DNA of 64,000 nt from Lysobacter sp. MMG2 (GCF_016735495.2 NZ_JAERQY020000007.1:1-64000), one strand, 5' to 3'. Counted from the first letter of the stretch, positions 8,333 through 17,154 are shown. Made by a program: numbers and translations. Notes: generated by a model not told the origin, from the letters alone.

Positions 8333-9019
8333 GTGTTCCGCTGGATTCTCCGCGCAGGTCTCTTCGCCTGCATTTTGTTGTCATCTGCCTGTGTCAGTCA
8401 CGCCGGGCGGGAGGAGCTGGATTCCCTGCCGGCAGCGGACTCGGTGGTCGATGCGCTCGGACGCAGTGAGTACCGAATAGGTCCCAGTGACTTGCTGACC
8501 GTGACGGTTTTCCAGGTCGATGATCTGAACCGCGAAGTGCGAGTCAATAACGCGGGACTGATCTCGCTTCCGCTCGTTGGTGCGGTGGACGTGGCGGGTC
8601 GCACGGTGGGCGAGATCGAGGAATTGCTTGCGGAGCGCTACAGCGAGCGTTATCTCCGTACACCGCAGGTCAGCGTCTTTGTCAAAGAGTTCTCCAGTCA
8701 GCGCGTAACCGTCAGCGGCGCGGTCAAGAAGCCGGGGATCTATCCAATGGCTTCGCGTCTGACGCTGGTGCAGTCGATTTCGCTTGCGGAAGGGCTCAGT
8801 GAAATTGGGAGCGAACGCAACGTTCTTGTCTTCCGAACCGTGGGCGGAGAACGCAAGTACGCGCGCTTCGATGTAAAGGCCATAAATCGCGGCGAGCAGC
8901 CGGACCCGGAGATCTACGGTGACGACGTCATCGTCGTCGATACATCGGCTGGGCGCCTTACCTTGAAGACGCTGGTCCAGTTGGCGCCCTTCGTCGCGGT
9001 CTGGAGGGCATACCAATGA
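8333..9019 (+). CDS. Polysaccharide export outer-membrane lipoprotein (Wza/GumB-like)
   Basis: 228 residues from a GTG start. It has a lipoprotein signal, with hydrophobic stretch and lipobox LSSAC giving Cys20. A Poly_export domain follows (YRIGPSDLLTVTVFQVDDLN, then LISLPLVGAVDVAGRTVGEIE), and an SLBB-like segment (VTVSGAVKKPGIYPM). Members form the outer-membrane channel for exopolysaccharide. The length fits GumB rather than the longer Wza. Its stop overlaps the start of the next gene by four bases (ATGA), so the two are translationally coupled. Confidence 0.9.
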   Translation: MFRWILRAGLFACILLSSACVSHAGREELDSLPAADSVVDALGRSEYRIGPSDLLTVTVFQVDDLNREVRVNNAGLISLPLVGAVDVAGRTVGEIEELLAERYSERYLRTPQVSVFVKEFSSQRVTVSGAVKKPGIYPMASRLTLVQSISLAEGLSEIGSERNVLVFRTVGGERKYARFDVKAINRGEQPDPEIYGDDVIVVDTSAGRLTLKTLVQLAPFVAVWRAYQ

Positions 9020-9930
9020 ACGCGCTAGTCGAAAATGCTCTGCCCGAGTCGGTGGATGGGGACGAGATCAACTTGCTCCAGTACGCGCAGATCCTGCGCC
9101 AACGCTGGAAATGGCTGGTGGGCGCTGCTAGTGCGACTCTCCTGATCTCAATTCTGTTCAGCCTGCTCGCGACACCGTCCTACCGTGCCTCGTCGACGCT
9201 GCAGATCGAACGCGACACGATCAAGGTCGTCGCATTCGAGGGGCTGGAGCCTACGGAATCGCCTCTCGATCGTGACTTCTACCAGACCCAGTACGAACTG
9301 CTGAAGAGCCGCTCGCTGGCGCATCGCGTCATCCAGGACCTGCGACTTGAGGATAATCCTGCCTACGCGAAAGATGTTGAAGTGGCGGATGAAGAATCAT
9401 CCGATCGAAACGGAGGAAAGCCCCTTTCGCCGGGGCTTCGCAAGCAGGCGCTGGAACTGGCACTGATCGAGCCGGTGCTGGAATCGCTGACGATCGAACC
9501 GGTCCGAAACTCGCGTCTGGTTCGCGTGAACTTTGACTCTACCGACCCGGATCTCGCGGCGCGCATCACCAATGCCTACGCGGACGCGTTCATCGCGACC
9601 AACCTGGAACGGCGCTTCCAGGCGTCATCCTATGCCAAGAAGTACCTTGAGGAGCGCCTCGCGCAGTTGAAAGGAAAGCTCGAGGATTCGGAGAAACAGC
9701 TCGTCGCATTCTCCACCCGGGAACAAATCGTTTCCGTAGGGGATGACATCCTTCTGTTGGGATGTGGGCTGTGGTCGCTCGCATTGCCGCAGTTCATCGC
9801 ATACCAGGACAAGCTTGCATACTTCGCGCTTCCAATAGCGTTGAGAGCAGCTTTGCTGGCGGTGTGTGCCCTCCGGCGCATGTACGACGGGCGCGATGTG
9901 GGCCCCGACTTCTTCGTGGGCATGCTCTGA
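9016..9930 (+). pseudogene. Truncated GumC/Wzz-type chain-length protein fused to a foreign membrane tail
   Basis: 304 residues. Residues 1-240 are a normal Wzz/GumC N-terminus: LLQYAQILRQRWKWLVG, a first membrane helix, YRASSTLQIERD, the DFYQTQYELLKSRSLA motif, and the coiled coil up to LVAFSTREQIVSVGDD. Homologues go on for about 400-500 residues with more coiled coil, a second helix and a C-terminal tyrosine kinase. Here the frame switches at about 9748 to ILLLGCGLWSLALPQF and a second hydrophobic stretch, ending FFVGML. That tail looks like the end of an unrelated membrane protein. An in-frame deletion removing the kinase half and following genes is the simplest reading; an assembly join is the alternative. 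Confidence 0.8.
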
Positions 9931-10066
9931 GGCGCATTGGACCTGCTCCTAATCGTGATCCTTGATGAGCGCAGGTCAAGCGAATCCACAAGATGGCGCT
10001 GAGCCCCTCGTTTCCAGACGTGCTCGCTTACAATGGCGAAGTCGGTTTCAGAGCCATAGGACTGGT

Positions 10067-11344
10067 ATGTCGCGTTTCAGCGCAATCTACATCGGCGTTG
10101 TGGGGCTCGGATATGTGGGGCTGCCCTTAGCCTTGGAGTTCGGGCGACTTCACCAAACTTTGGGATTTGATATTGATGCCAGTCGGGTCGAGGCACTCAT
10201 ATCGCGGATGGATGCTAATGGCGAGGCGTCGCCGGATGAAATCTGTTCAGCTACGCAGCTTCACCTGAGTGCTGATGCCTCATCGCTTGCCGATTGCAAC
10301 GTGTTCGTCGTCACTGTCCCGACGCCGGTGGACGAGTACAAGCGCCCCGATTTCCGCAATCTCATTGAAGCCAGTTGCCTCATCGGCTCTGCGCTCAAGC
10401 TAGGCGACACGGTGATCTACGAGTCGACCGTCTATCCGGGCGCGACCGAAGAAATCTGCGTGCCCGAACTGGAGAGAGTGTCGGGCCTCGTGTTCAACCG
10501 GGACTTCTTCGTCGGCTACAGCCCCGAGCGCATTAATCCGGGCGACAAGCAGCGCAGGTTGGTCGACATTCCGAAGGTGACGTCCGGCTCGACGCCCGAG
10601 ACCGCGGAGTTCGTCGACGCGCTCTACCGAAGCATCATCAAGGCCGGGACCCACAAGGCTTCGAGCATCCGGGTGGCCGAGGCCTCGAAGGTGATCGAGA
10701 ACACCCAGCGCGACGCGAACATCGCGCTTGTGAACGAGTTCGCGCTGATCTTCCAGCGACTGGGCATCGACACGACCGAGGTGCTTGAGGCTGCGGGGAC
10801 CAAGTGGAACTTCCTGCCGTTTCGTCCGGGCCTGGTGGGCGGGCACTGCATCGGGGTCGATCCCTACTACCTGATCCAGAAGGCGCAGGCTGCCGGCTAT
10901 TACCCGGACATTCTCCTGGCCTGCCGGCGCATCAACGATGCGATGGGAGAACACGTCGCGACCGACGTCGTGAAGCTGATGATCCAGCGCGACATCGCCG
11001 TTGCCGGGGCGCGCATTCTGATCCTGGGGCTCACTTTCAAGGAAAACTGCGCGGATCTGCGCAACACGCGCGTGGTCGAGCTGGCGCAGAAGTTTAAGGA
11101 GTACCGCGCCGCTGTCGATATCCACGATCCGTGGGCGGATGCCGAGGAGGCGCGTGCGGCCTATGGCATCGAGCTAGTTGCGTCGCCCGAACAGGGTGCC
11201 TACGACGCGGTGATCCTCGCCGTGGCACATGACGAATTCCGTACGCTGGGGGTGCAGGGGGCTCGCGCGTTCGGCCGGCCGCATGCGCTGCTTTACGACA
11301 TCAAGAGCCTGTACCCGCGCGACGGCGTGGACGCGCGGCTTTAA
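10067..11344 (+). CDS. tviB: UDP-N-acetyl-D-galactosamine/glucosamine 6-dehydrogenase
   Basis: 425 residues from the ATG at 10067; the frame is open to 9962. The Rossmann motif GVVGLGYVGLP lies at residues 10-20. Catalytic Cys261 is in GLVGGHCIGVDPYYL, with TVYPGATEE and GYSPERINPGD upstream and LGLTFKENCADLRN in the C-terminal domain. These are the hallmarks of the WbpO/TviB branch, which oxidises UDP-HexNAc to the uronic acid used in capsule or O-antigen. It follows the broken GumC-like gene and is probably the right-hand survivor of the deleted EPS cluster. Confidence 0.92.
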   Translation: MSRFSAIYIGVVGLGYVGLPLALEFGRLHQTLGFDIDASRVEALISRMDANGEASPDEICSATQLHLSADASSLADCNVFVVTVPTPVDEYKRPDFRNLIEASCLIGSALKLGDTVIYESTVYPGATEEICVPELERVSGLVFNRDFFVGYSPERINPGDKQRRLVDIPKVTSGSTPETAEFVDALYRSIIKAGTHKASSIRVAEASKVIENTQRDANIALVNEFALIFQRLGIDTTEVLEAAGTKWNFLPFRPGLVGGHCIGVDPYYLIQKAQAAGYYPDILLACRRINDAMGEHVATDVVKLMIQRDIAVAGARILILGLTFKENCADLRNTRVVELAQKFKEYRAAVDIHDPWADAEEARAAYGIELVASPEQGAYDAVILAVAHDEFRTLGVQGARAFGRPHALLYDIKSLYPRDGVDARL

Positions 11345-11350
11345 GCCGGT

Positions 11351-11704
11351 TCAGTCGAGCAGGGTGAGGACCTGTTCCGGCGGGCGCCCGATAACAGCGC
11401 GTCCGCCGTGCACGAAGATGGGGCGTTCGATGAGCCGCGGGTGGGTGCTCATGGCGTCGATCAGGGCGGCTTCCGACAAGGATTCTTCCGCCAGGCCCAA
11501 CGTGGCGTACTCCTCTTCTCCCGTGCGCAGCAGGGCGCGTGCCGGCAGGCCGAGCGCGGCGAGCAGTTCGCGCAGTTCCGAAGCTGACGGCGGCGTGTCG
11601 AGGTAGGCGACGACCTCGGGCGTGATGCCGCGTTCGCGCAGCAGTTCCAGGGCGCCACGGGACTTGGAGCAACGGGGGTTGTGGTACAGGCGTGTTCCGT
11701 TCAT
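11351..11704 (-). CDS. arsC: ArsC-family, glutaredoxin-dependent reductase
   Basis: 117 residues. The start MNGTRLYHNPRCSKSRGALE places catalytic Cys12 in the CSKSR loop, and RPIFVHGGRAVIGRP near residue 95 is the conserved C-terminal motif. This fits glutaredoxin-coupled arsenate reductase, which reduces arsenate to arsenite in the cytoplasm. No arsB or arsR is adjacent, and family members without these often have uncertain substrates. The stop lies 6 bases from the convergent tviB stop. The tRNA-Val gene lies upstream on the same strand, separated by a terminator. Confidence 0.9.
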   Translation of the reverse strand: MNGTRLYHNPRCSKSRGALELLRERGITPEVVAYLDTPPSASELRELLAALGLPARALLRTGEEEYATLGLAEESLSEAALIDAMSTHPRLIERPIFVHGGRAVIGRPPEQVLTLLD

Positions 11705-11721
11705 GGAGTGTCTCCCGAGGC

Positions 11722-11754
11722 GGAAAAGCAAAAGGCCGGCTTTCGCCGGCCTTT
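11722..11754 (-). terminator. Intrinsic terminator after tRNA-Val
   Basis: Perfect GGCCGGC/GCCGGCC stem (11734-11740 with 11745-11751) and a four-base loop. Read on the minus strand it is followed by TTTTGCTTTT, a good U-tract. It separates the tRNA from arsC. Confidence 0.85.
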
Positions 11755-11763
11755 GCCTGAAAC

Positions 11764-11838
11764 TGGTGGGCGGTACAAGTTTCGAACTTGTGACCCCTGC
11801 CGTGTGAAAGCAGTGCTCTACCGCTGAGCTAACCGCCC
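11764..11838 (-). tRNA. tRNA-Val (anticodon CAC)
   Basis: 75 bases including an encoded CCA. The acceptor stem GGGCGGT pairs with ACCGCCC, the D stem is GCTC/GAGC, and the anticodon stem is CTGCT/GGCAG with loop TTCACAC, so the anticodon is CAC. The T arm is ACAAG-TTCGAAA-CTTGT. All standard positions are filled. Confidence 0.96.
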
Positions 11839-11998
11839 GTAAGGGCTGCGCAGTATAGCGCAAAGGGCCCCATGCTTGGCAACACCCCGCGTTTACCGGG
11901 GCCAGGGCACCGGGGAACGCAGCCGATCGTCGTGCCGGCCCCAACAATCAGAAAATTCCTGTTCCGTGAGGCTGCCGGGCTCAGCGAAACTTCAGTCC

Positions 11999-12628
11999 AT
12001 GATACGAACTCTCCTTGTGGACGACCACGCGATTGTCCGGGAAGGCTTCAAACGCCTCTTCCACAACTCCGCACGCTACGAAGTCGTGGCCGAAGCCGGC
12101 GATGCGGCGCGGGCGCTCGAAATCCTGCGTTCGCGCCCCATCGACGTGGCCGTCATCGACCTGAGCTTGTCGACGGCCGACGGCGGCCTAGTTCTGTTGC
12201 GCGCGCTCTCCAAGCACATGCCGCATATCAAGCGGGTGGTGGTGAGCATGCACGACGACCCCGGTGTGGTGCTGCGCTCCCTTGACGAGGGCGCGCAGGG
12301 CTACGTGACCAAGAGCGTGGCGATTTCGGAACTGGTGAGCATCCTGGACCGCGTCATGCGAGGCGAGGTCGCACTCAGCAGCGACGTCAGCCAGGCGATC
12401 GAGCGACCGCGCGACTTCGGGCTCACGCAGCGCGAACTGGAAACGCTGCGCGGCCTGCTTTCGGAGCTTCCTCCGAAGGCGATTGCTGCGGACCTGGGCA
12501 TCAGCGTGAAGACGCTCTATCGCCACCGCACCAGCCTCATGGAGAAGCTGGGCGCACGCACGCTGCCGGCCCTCGCGCGCGCGGCGCGGGAGCGGGGTTA
12601 CCTGGGGATGCTGCACCCGGAGCTGTAG
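11999..12628 (+). CDS. NarL/FixJ-type response regulator (orphan)
   Basis: 209 residues. Start MIRTLLVDDHAIVREGFKR gives the acidic pair Asp8/Asp9; Asp54 (AVIDLSLS) is the phospho-acceptor, and GYVTKS carries the conserved Lys. A LuxR HTH follows (LTQRELETLRGLLSELPPK, then VKTLYRHRTSLMEKLG). A longer open frame reaches 11876, but homology starts at this ATG. No histidine kinase gene is adjacent, so its partner must be encoded elsewhere. Confidence 0.9.
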   Translation: MIRTLLVDDHAIVREGFKRLFHNSARYEVVAEAGDAARALEILRSRPIDVAVIDLSLSTADGGLVLLRALSKHMPHIKRVVVSMHDDPGVVLRSLDEGAQGYVTKSVAISELVSILDRVMRGEVALSSDVSQAIERPRDFGLTQRELETLRGLLSELPPKAIAADLGISVKTLYRHRTSLMEKLGARTLPALARAARERGYLGMLHPEL

Positions 12629-12647
12629 CCTCCGGCGGTCACCCGGC

Positions 12648-13502
12648 TTACTCCAGTTGCGATGCCGCGTAAGCGGCGTCCAGCGCCTCCATGGCGTCGA
12701 TGGGCTTCAGTTTCGATGCCTTCTCGTACTCGCTGGCTGCGGCGTCTTCCTTCTTGTCGCCGTGCAGAAGCATCAGCACGTTGCCGTGCTCGATGTGGGC
12801 GATGGGCGAGTCCGGCGTCAGCTTCAGCGCCGACGCGATGTGTTTTTCAGCCTCGGCCGCCTTAGCCCCATAGGTCAGTCCGCCGATCATGGCGCCGACT
12901 TTGCCGATGATCTCGGCGTGATACAGCGCCATGGCCGTGTGCGCTTCGGCGTGCTTGGGGGCGAGTTCGAGCGCCGCGTCGAGGGCGTTGCGGACCTTTC
13001 CGGCGATGCCCGCCTTGAGGGCCTTTGCGATGCTCAAACCCTGGCTATAGCGGCCCAGGGCGAAGGCGTAGCGGTAATGGCTGTTGGCCTCGTCAGGCAG
13101 TGCCTTGATCGCCGCCTCGGCCAGCTTCGCTGCCTGCTCGAAACGCTTGAGTCGCTCGGCGTCGTCATCCACCAGATAGGTCGCGTGGATGCCCAGCGCC
13201 TTGACCGCCACCGAGGCGCCGACAACGCCCAGCGCCTGGCCGGCGTCGTGGGCCACTTTGAAATCGCCCCGGTGGAAAGCGCGCCAGGCCTCCTGCAATT
13301 GCAGGGCCAGGGCCTCGGCGTCCAGCCCCTTGGGCGCGGCCTTGCCGGCGTCGTTCAGCAGCGCGGCGGCGCGCTTGGCGTCGGGGTAGGGCTCTGCATC
13401 GCCGGCGTGCAACTTCGGCCAGGCCTTCTTCAGCGTTTCGCCGGTGTAGGCGAAGCCCGAAGAATCGTGGGGAAACGCGGCCCAGCTGGATTTGGCGGCC
13501 AT
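12648..13502 (-). CDS. TPR-like repeat protein of unknown function
   Basis: 284 residues from MAAKSSWAAFPHDSSGF. There is no signal peptide. It has repeated helix pairs rich in Ala with a tetratricopeptide-like pattern (FEQAAKLAEAAIKALPDEAN, LDAALELAPKHAEAHTAMALYHA, IASALKLTPDSPIAHIEHGN). Such folds mediate protein contacts; no partner is evident. It is convergent with the response regulator to the left and divergent from the phasin to the right. TPR assignment is by repeat pattern, the role unknown. Confidence 0.7.
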   Translation of the reverse strand: MAAKSSWAAFPHDSSGFAYTGETLKKAWPKLHAGDAEPYPDAKRAAALLNDAGKAAPKGLDAEALALQLQEAWRAFHRGDFKVAHDAGQALGVVGASVAVKALGIHATYLVDDDAERLKRFEQAAKLAEAAIKALPDEANSHYRYAFALGRYSQGLSIAKALKAGIAGKVRNALDAALELAPKHAEAHTAMALYHAEIIGKVGAMIGGLTYGAKAAEAEKHIASALKLTPDSPIAHIEHGNVLMLLHGDKKEDAAASEYEKASKLKPIDAMEALDAAYAASQLE

Positions 13503-13652
13503 CGGCAGTCCTCGTGAGGGTCGAGGGCGCAGCATCCCGCTTGCGGGCCGAGGCTGGCAAGAGCCGCGTAAGACGCGGCGCTAGTGTGTTTGCTCGATCC
13601 CGCGCCGGGACAGTGAGCCCGAGGCCGGGCCGTCCGGCCACGGAGGAATCCC

Positions 13653-14027
13653 ATGGCAGCCCGTCGAACCTCATCCCGCGCGTCCAGCCAGACCACCCTG
13701 CGCCATGTATGGCTGGCGGGGCTCGGCGTCGTCGCGATCTCGCGTCGCGAGATCCTGGCGGCACCCTCGCGCCTCGCCGCACGCGCCGGCGCGTGGCAAG
13801 GGGCGGCCCTGCGGCTGGCCGAGGACGCGCGCAGCCGCGTTCGCGAGGTACAGCCGCAAGTCGTGCGTCTCGGTGCGGACCTGGAGGCCCGCCTGGCGCC
13901 GGTGCTTGAGAAATTTGGACTGAAGAAGGCCCGCCGCACGGCGCGCAAGGCGACCCGTCCGGCGCATCGGCCCCAGGGGCGGCGTACCACCCGCAAGACC
14001 GCCAAGCGCGCCACGCGCCGGAAGTGA
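13653..14027 (+). CDS. Small basic phasin-like granule protein
   Basis: 124 residues. A short hydrophobic helix with WLAGLGVVAISRREIL (about 19-35) resembles the WLAGLGAFSKA element of PhaI/PhaF phasins. An amphipathic helix follows, then a C-terminal third packed with Arg, Lys, Ala and Thr. Phasins coat polyhydroxyalkanoate granules, and the basic tail of PhaF-type members binds DNA. The same layout recurs in the protein at 18498-19064. No PHA synthase is in the window, so an actual PHA role is an inference. Confidence 0.65.
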   Translation: MAARRTSSRASSQTTLRHVWLAGLGVVAISRREILAAPSRLAARAGAWQGAALRLAEDARSRVREVQPQVVRLGADLEARLAPVLEKFGLKKARRTARKATRPAHRPQGRRTTRKTAKRATRRK

Positions 14028-14039
14028 AGGGCTGAAGCG

Positions 14040-14062
14040 GGCCCGGGGGCTTCTCCCGGGCC
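14040..14062. terminator. Bidirectional GC hairpin between convergent genes
   Basis: GGCCCGGG, 7 bases, CCCGGGCC: a perfect 8-bp stem in the 44-base gap between the phasin-like gene and the TetR gene. There is no U-tract, so it could act as a weak terminator or 3' stabiliser. Confidence 0.5.
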
Positions 14063-14071
14063 GTGCCGCGG

Positions 14072-14698
14072 CTAGTCGATATAGGCCCGCGTCAGCGTAT
14101 TGAGGTGCACGCGTTCCGCATCGCGCAGGAACGGCGCCAGCAGCATCATCACCTGCACGATGCCGTCGCGTATCGCGGCGTGCTCGTCCTTGTCGCCGCG
14201 TGCGGCCGCGTAGTTCAGCCAGAACGTGGCGATGACCAGCACGTTGGTCGCCGTGGCGGCCAGTTCGTCCTTGGAAGCGCGCATGATCCCGGCGTGCACC
14301 AAGCCCTGCATCACCGTGTGCGCCTGCTCGTCGGCCCGGCGCAGGATGCGTGCGAAACGCAGGCGCAAACGCCGGTTGCGGCTGAGGATCTCCACCAGGT
14401 CGCGATGCAGGAAGCGGTAATCCCAGATGCATTCGAACACCAGGTGCAACTGCAGCCAGATGTCCTCCAGCCCGGGCAGGCGACCCTGCGGCGCGGCGAG
14501 CGCGGCGTCCATGCGCTCCTCGAAGCGCGCGAACAGCTGCTCGATGATGTCGTCCTTGTTGCGGAAGTGGTAGTACAGGTTGCCCGGGCTGATCTCCAGC
14601 TCGTCGGCGATATGGTTGGTGGTGACGTTGGGCTCGCCGAGCGCATTGAACATCGTCAATGCGCTGTCGAGGATGCGCTGGCGGGTCTGCTTCGCCAT
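14072..14698 (-). CDS. TetR-family transcriptional regulator
   Basis: 208 residues from MAKQTRQRILDSALTMFNAL. The N-terminal HTH reads NVTTNHIADELEISPGNLYYHFRNKDDII, very typical of TetR with YYHF in the recognition helix. The remaining 150 residues are helical (ligand domain), with FECIWDYRFLHRDLVEILSRN resembling regulators of fatty-acid or PHA genes (inference). It lies 41 bases downstream of the acyl-CoA-binding protein gene on the same strand. It is a reasonable candidate regulator for that gene and the divergent SDR gene. Confidence 0.9.
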   Translation of the reverse strand: MAKQTRQRILDSALTMFNALGEPNVTTNHIADELEISPGNLYYHFRNKDDIIEQLFARFEERMDAALAAPQGRLPGLEDIWLQLHLVFECIWDYRFLHRDLVEILSRNRRLRLRFARILRRADEQAHTVMQGLVHAGIMRASKDELAATATNVLVIATFWLNYAAARGDKDEHAAIRDGIVQVMMLLAPFLRDAERVHLNTLTRAYID

Positions 14699-14739
14699 CG
14701 GGTCGGGTCGTGGGGCGGGAAGGGAAGGGCGGCGCGCGG

Positions 14740-14997
14740 TCAGGCGTGCAGCTTCTTCACGAGGTCGACGTACTTCTGCTTGGCCTCGTCGCTGCACGTG
14801 CCCTTGAGCTTGGCCCAGGCCTCGTACTTCGCGGTGCCGACGAAATCGAAGAAGCCCGGCTTGGGCCCGCTGATGTCGCCCTCCGAGCCCTGTTTGTAGA
14901 GCGCGTACAGGCGCAACAGCGTGTCGTTGTCGGGACGTTCCGGCAGCGACTGGACATCCTTGGCGGCTTGTTCGAAGGCAGTCTGCAGATCGGTCAT
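14740..14997 (-). CDS. Acyl-CoA-binding protein
   Basis: 85 residues, the standard ACBP length. The family signature is present: LRLYALYKQGSEGDISGPKP followed by FDFVGTAKYEAWAKLKG, including the Tyr, Lys and Trp that contact CoA. It binds long-chain acyl-CoA in the cytoplasm. ACBP genes are uncommon in bacteria but occur in several proteobacteria. It is divergent from the double-SDR gene and precedes the TetR gene, so the three probably act together on acyl-CoA metabolism. Confidence 0.93.
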   Translation of the reverse strand: MTDLQTAFEQAAKDVQSLPERPDNDTLLRLYALYKQGSEGDISGPKPGFFDFVGTAKYEAWAKLKGTCSDEAKQKYVDLVKKLHA

Positions 14998-15146
14998 GGC
15001 GGCGCCCTCCCGGCGGCCAGGATGGTGGCGGCATTACCGCACGCACCGTCGGGGTGGTCAATACGCCCGGGAATTGTGGCGCGAGCGGCCCTCTGGCAAT
15101 TTAGGGGCTTGCCGCACGGCAGCGGCTCACGGTCAGGGAGAGAGGC

Positions 15147-17141
15147 ATGAGTTACTTCGTCACCGGCGCCACGGGTTTCATCGGCCGCTTCCTCGTCACG
15201 CGATTGCTCAAGCAGCGCAAGGGCTCGGTGTACGTGCTGCTGCGCAAGGACTCGCGCAAGAAGCTCGACGCCATCGCGAAGAAGATGGCATGGGACATGA
15301 AGCGCGTGATCCCCGTCGAAGGCGACATGACGCAGGAAAGGTGTGGCGTCAGTGCCGCGCAGCTCAAATCGCTCAATGGGAAGGTGAAGCACTTCTTCCA
15401 TCTGGCCGCGATCTACGACCTCACCGCCAAGCCCGAAGCGCAGCACGCCACCAACATCGACGGCACCCGGCACGCGCTCGATCTGGCAGTGGCGCTGAAG
15501 GCCGAGGTGTTCCATCACACCAGCTCGATCGCCGCCGCGGGCCTGTACCCGGGCGTCTTCCGCGAGGACATGTTCGACGAGGCCGAAGGCCTGGATGATC
15601 CGTACCTTCGCACCAAGCACGAGTCCGAGGGCCTGGTGCGAAAGGAGACGCGCCTGAAGTGGCGCATCTATCGCCCCGGCATGGTCGTCGGCCATTCGCA
15701 GACGGGCGAAATGGACAAGATCGACGGCCCGTACTACTTCTTCACCTTCCTCAAGAAGCTGCGCGAGATGCTGCCGCCGTGGATGCCGATGCTCGGCCTG
15801 GAAGGCGGCCGCATCAACATCGTGCCGGTGGACTACGTGGTGGACGCGATGGACCACATCGCCCACAAGCCGCGCCTGGACGGGCATTGCTTCCACCTGA
15901 CCGATCCCGAGCCCATGCGCGTGGGCGAAGTCCTCAACACCTTCGCCCGTGCCGGTCACTCGCCGGAGATGACCATGCGCATCGACGCGCGCATGTTCGC
16001 CTTCATCCCCGGCAGCGTGCGCGGCGCGGTGGCGAACCTGCCGCCGGTGCGGCGCTTCATCGGCATGCTGCTGCGCGATTTCAAGATTCCCAAGCAGGTG
16101 ATGAAGTTCATCACCTATCCCACGCGCTTCGACAACCGCGAGGCCGAGCGCGCGCTCAAAGGCAGCGGCGTCCAGGTGCCGGCGCTGGAGAGCTACGCCT
16201 GGCGATTGTGGGATTACTGGGAGCGCCACCTCGACCCGGACCTGTTCGTCGACCGCAGCCTCAAGGGCAAGGTGCGCAACAAGGTCGTGGTGATCACGGG
16301 CGGTTCGTCCGGCATCGGCCTGGCCACCGCGCAGCGTGTGGCTGAGGCCGGGGCCATCACGGTCATCGTCGCGCGCGGCGAGGACGAACTGTTCAAGGCG
16401 CGCGACGCGATGAACGCCGCCGGCGGCAAGGTCTTCGCCTACACCGCCGACCTGGCCGACATGGACGACTGCGACCGCCTGGTGAAGACGGTGCTGGAGG
16501 AACACGGCCGCTGCGACGTGCTGGTCAACAACGCCGGCCGTTCGATCCGCCGCTCGATCGAACTGAGCTACGACCGCTTCCACGATTTCGAGCGCACCAT
16601 GCAGCTGAACTACTTCGGCAGCCTGCGCCTGATCATGGGCTTCATGCCGGGCATGACCCAGCGCCGCAAGGGCCACATCATCAACATCAGCTCGATCGGC
16701 GTGCTGGCTAACTCACCGCGCTTCTCGGCCTACGTGGCCTCGAAGGCGGCGCTGGATGCATGGAGCCGCTGCGCGCAGGGCGAGCTGTCGGGCAAGGGCA
16801 TCAGCTTCACCACGATCAACATGCCGTTGGTGAAAACCCCGATGATCGCGCCGACCAAGATGTACGACAGCGTGCCCACGCTGACGCCCGACGAGGCCGC
16901 CGACCTGGTGGTGAAGGGCATCATCGAGCGGCCCAGCCGCATCGCCACGCGTCTGGGCATCTTCGCCTCGGTCATCAACGCGCTGGCGCCGAAAGCCTAC
17001 GAAGTGATCATGAGCACCGCGTTCGAACTGTTCCCCGACTCGGCGGCGGCGCGTGGCGACAAGGCGGCGTTGAAGGGCGAGGTGAAACCGAGCAGCGAGC
17101 AGATCGCGTTCGCGGCGTTGATGCGGGGCGTGCACTGGTAG
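15147..17141 (+). CDS. Two-domain SDR oxidoreductase, possibly acyl-CoA reductase
   Basis: 664 residues with two dehydrogenase domains. Domain 1 (about 1-365) is an extended SDR: FVTGATGFIGRFL at 4-16 and a YLRTK catalytic pair. Domain 2 (about 375-640) is a classical SDR: VVVITGGSSGIGLATA, NNAGRSIRRS, and YVASKAALD with the YxxxK motif. Fused proteins of this shape are annotated as fatty acyl-CoA/aldehyde reductases in mycobacteria and proteobacteria. A lipid substrate fits the adjacent ACBP and TetR genes but is not shown by the sequence. The start has AGGGAGAGAGGC upstream. Confidence 0.85.
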   Translation: MSYFVTGATGFIGRFLVTRLLKQRKGSVYVLLRKDSRKKLDAIAKKMAWDMKRVIPVEGDMTQERCGVSAAQLKSLNGKVKHFFHLAAIYDLTAKPEAQHATNIDGTRHALDLAVALKAEVFHHTSSIAAAGLYPGVFREDMFDEAEGLDDPYLRTKHESEGLVRKETRLKWRIYRPGMVVGHSQTGEMDKIDGPYYFFTFLKKLREMLPPWMPMLGLEGGRINIVPVDYVVDAMDHIAHKPRLDGHCFHLTDPEPMRVGEVLNTFARAGHSPEMTMRIDARMFAFIPGSVRGAVANLPPVRRFIGMLLRDFKIPKQVMKFITYPTRFDNREAERALKGSGVQVPALESYAWRLWDYWERHLDPDLFVDRSLKGKVRNKVVVITGGSSGIGLATAQRVAEAGAITVIVARGEDELFKARDAMNAAGGKVFAYTADLADMDDCDRLVKTVLEEHGRCDVLVNNAGRSIRRSIELSYDRFHDFERTMQLNYFGSLRLIMGFMPGMTQRRKGHIINISSIGVLANSPRFSAYVASKAALDAWSRCAQGELSGKGISFTTINMPLVKTPMIAPTKMYDSVPTLTPDEAADLVVKGIIERPSRIATRLGIFASVINALAPKAYEVIMSTAFELFPDSAAARGDKAALKGEVKPSSEQIAFAALMRGVHW

Positions 17142-17154
17142 TGCCGGCGACTCG

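Noticed and set aside
11764-11838. tRNA-Val as an integration site for the left region
   Set aside because: I looked for a second copy of the tRNA 3' end in the window and saw none.
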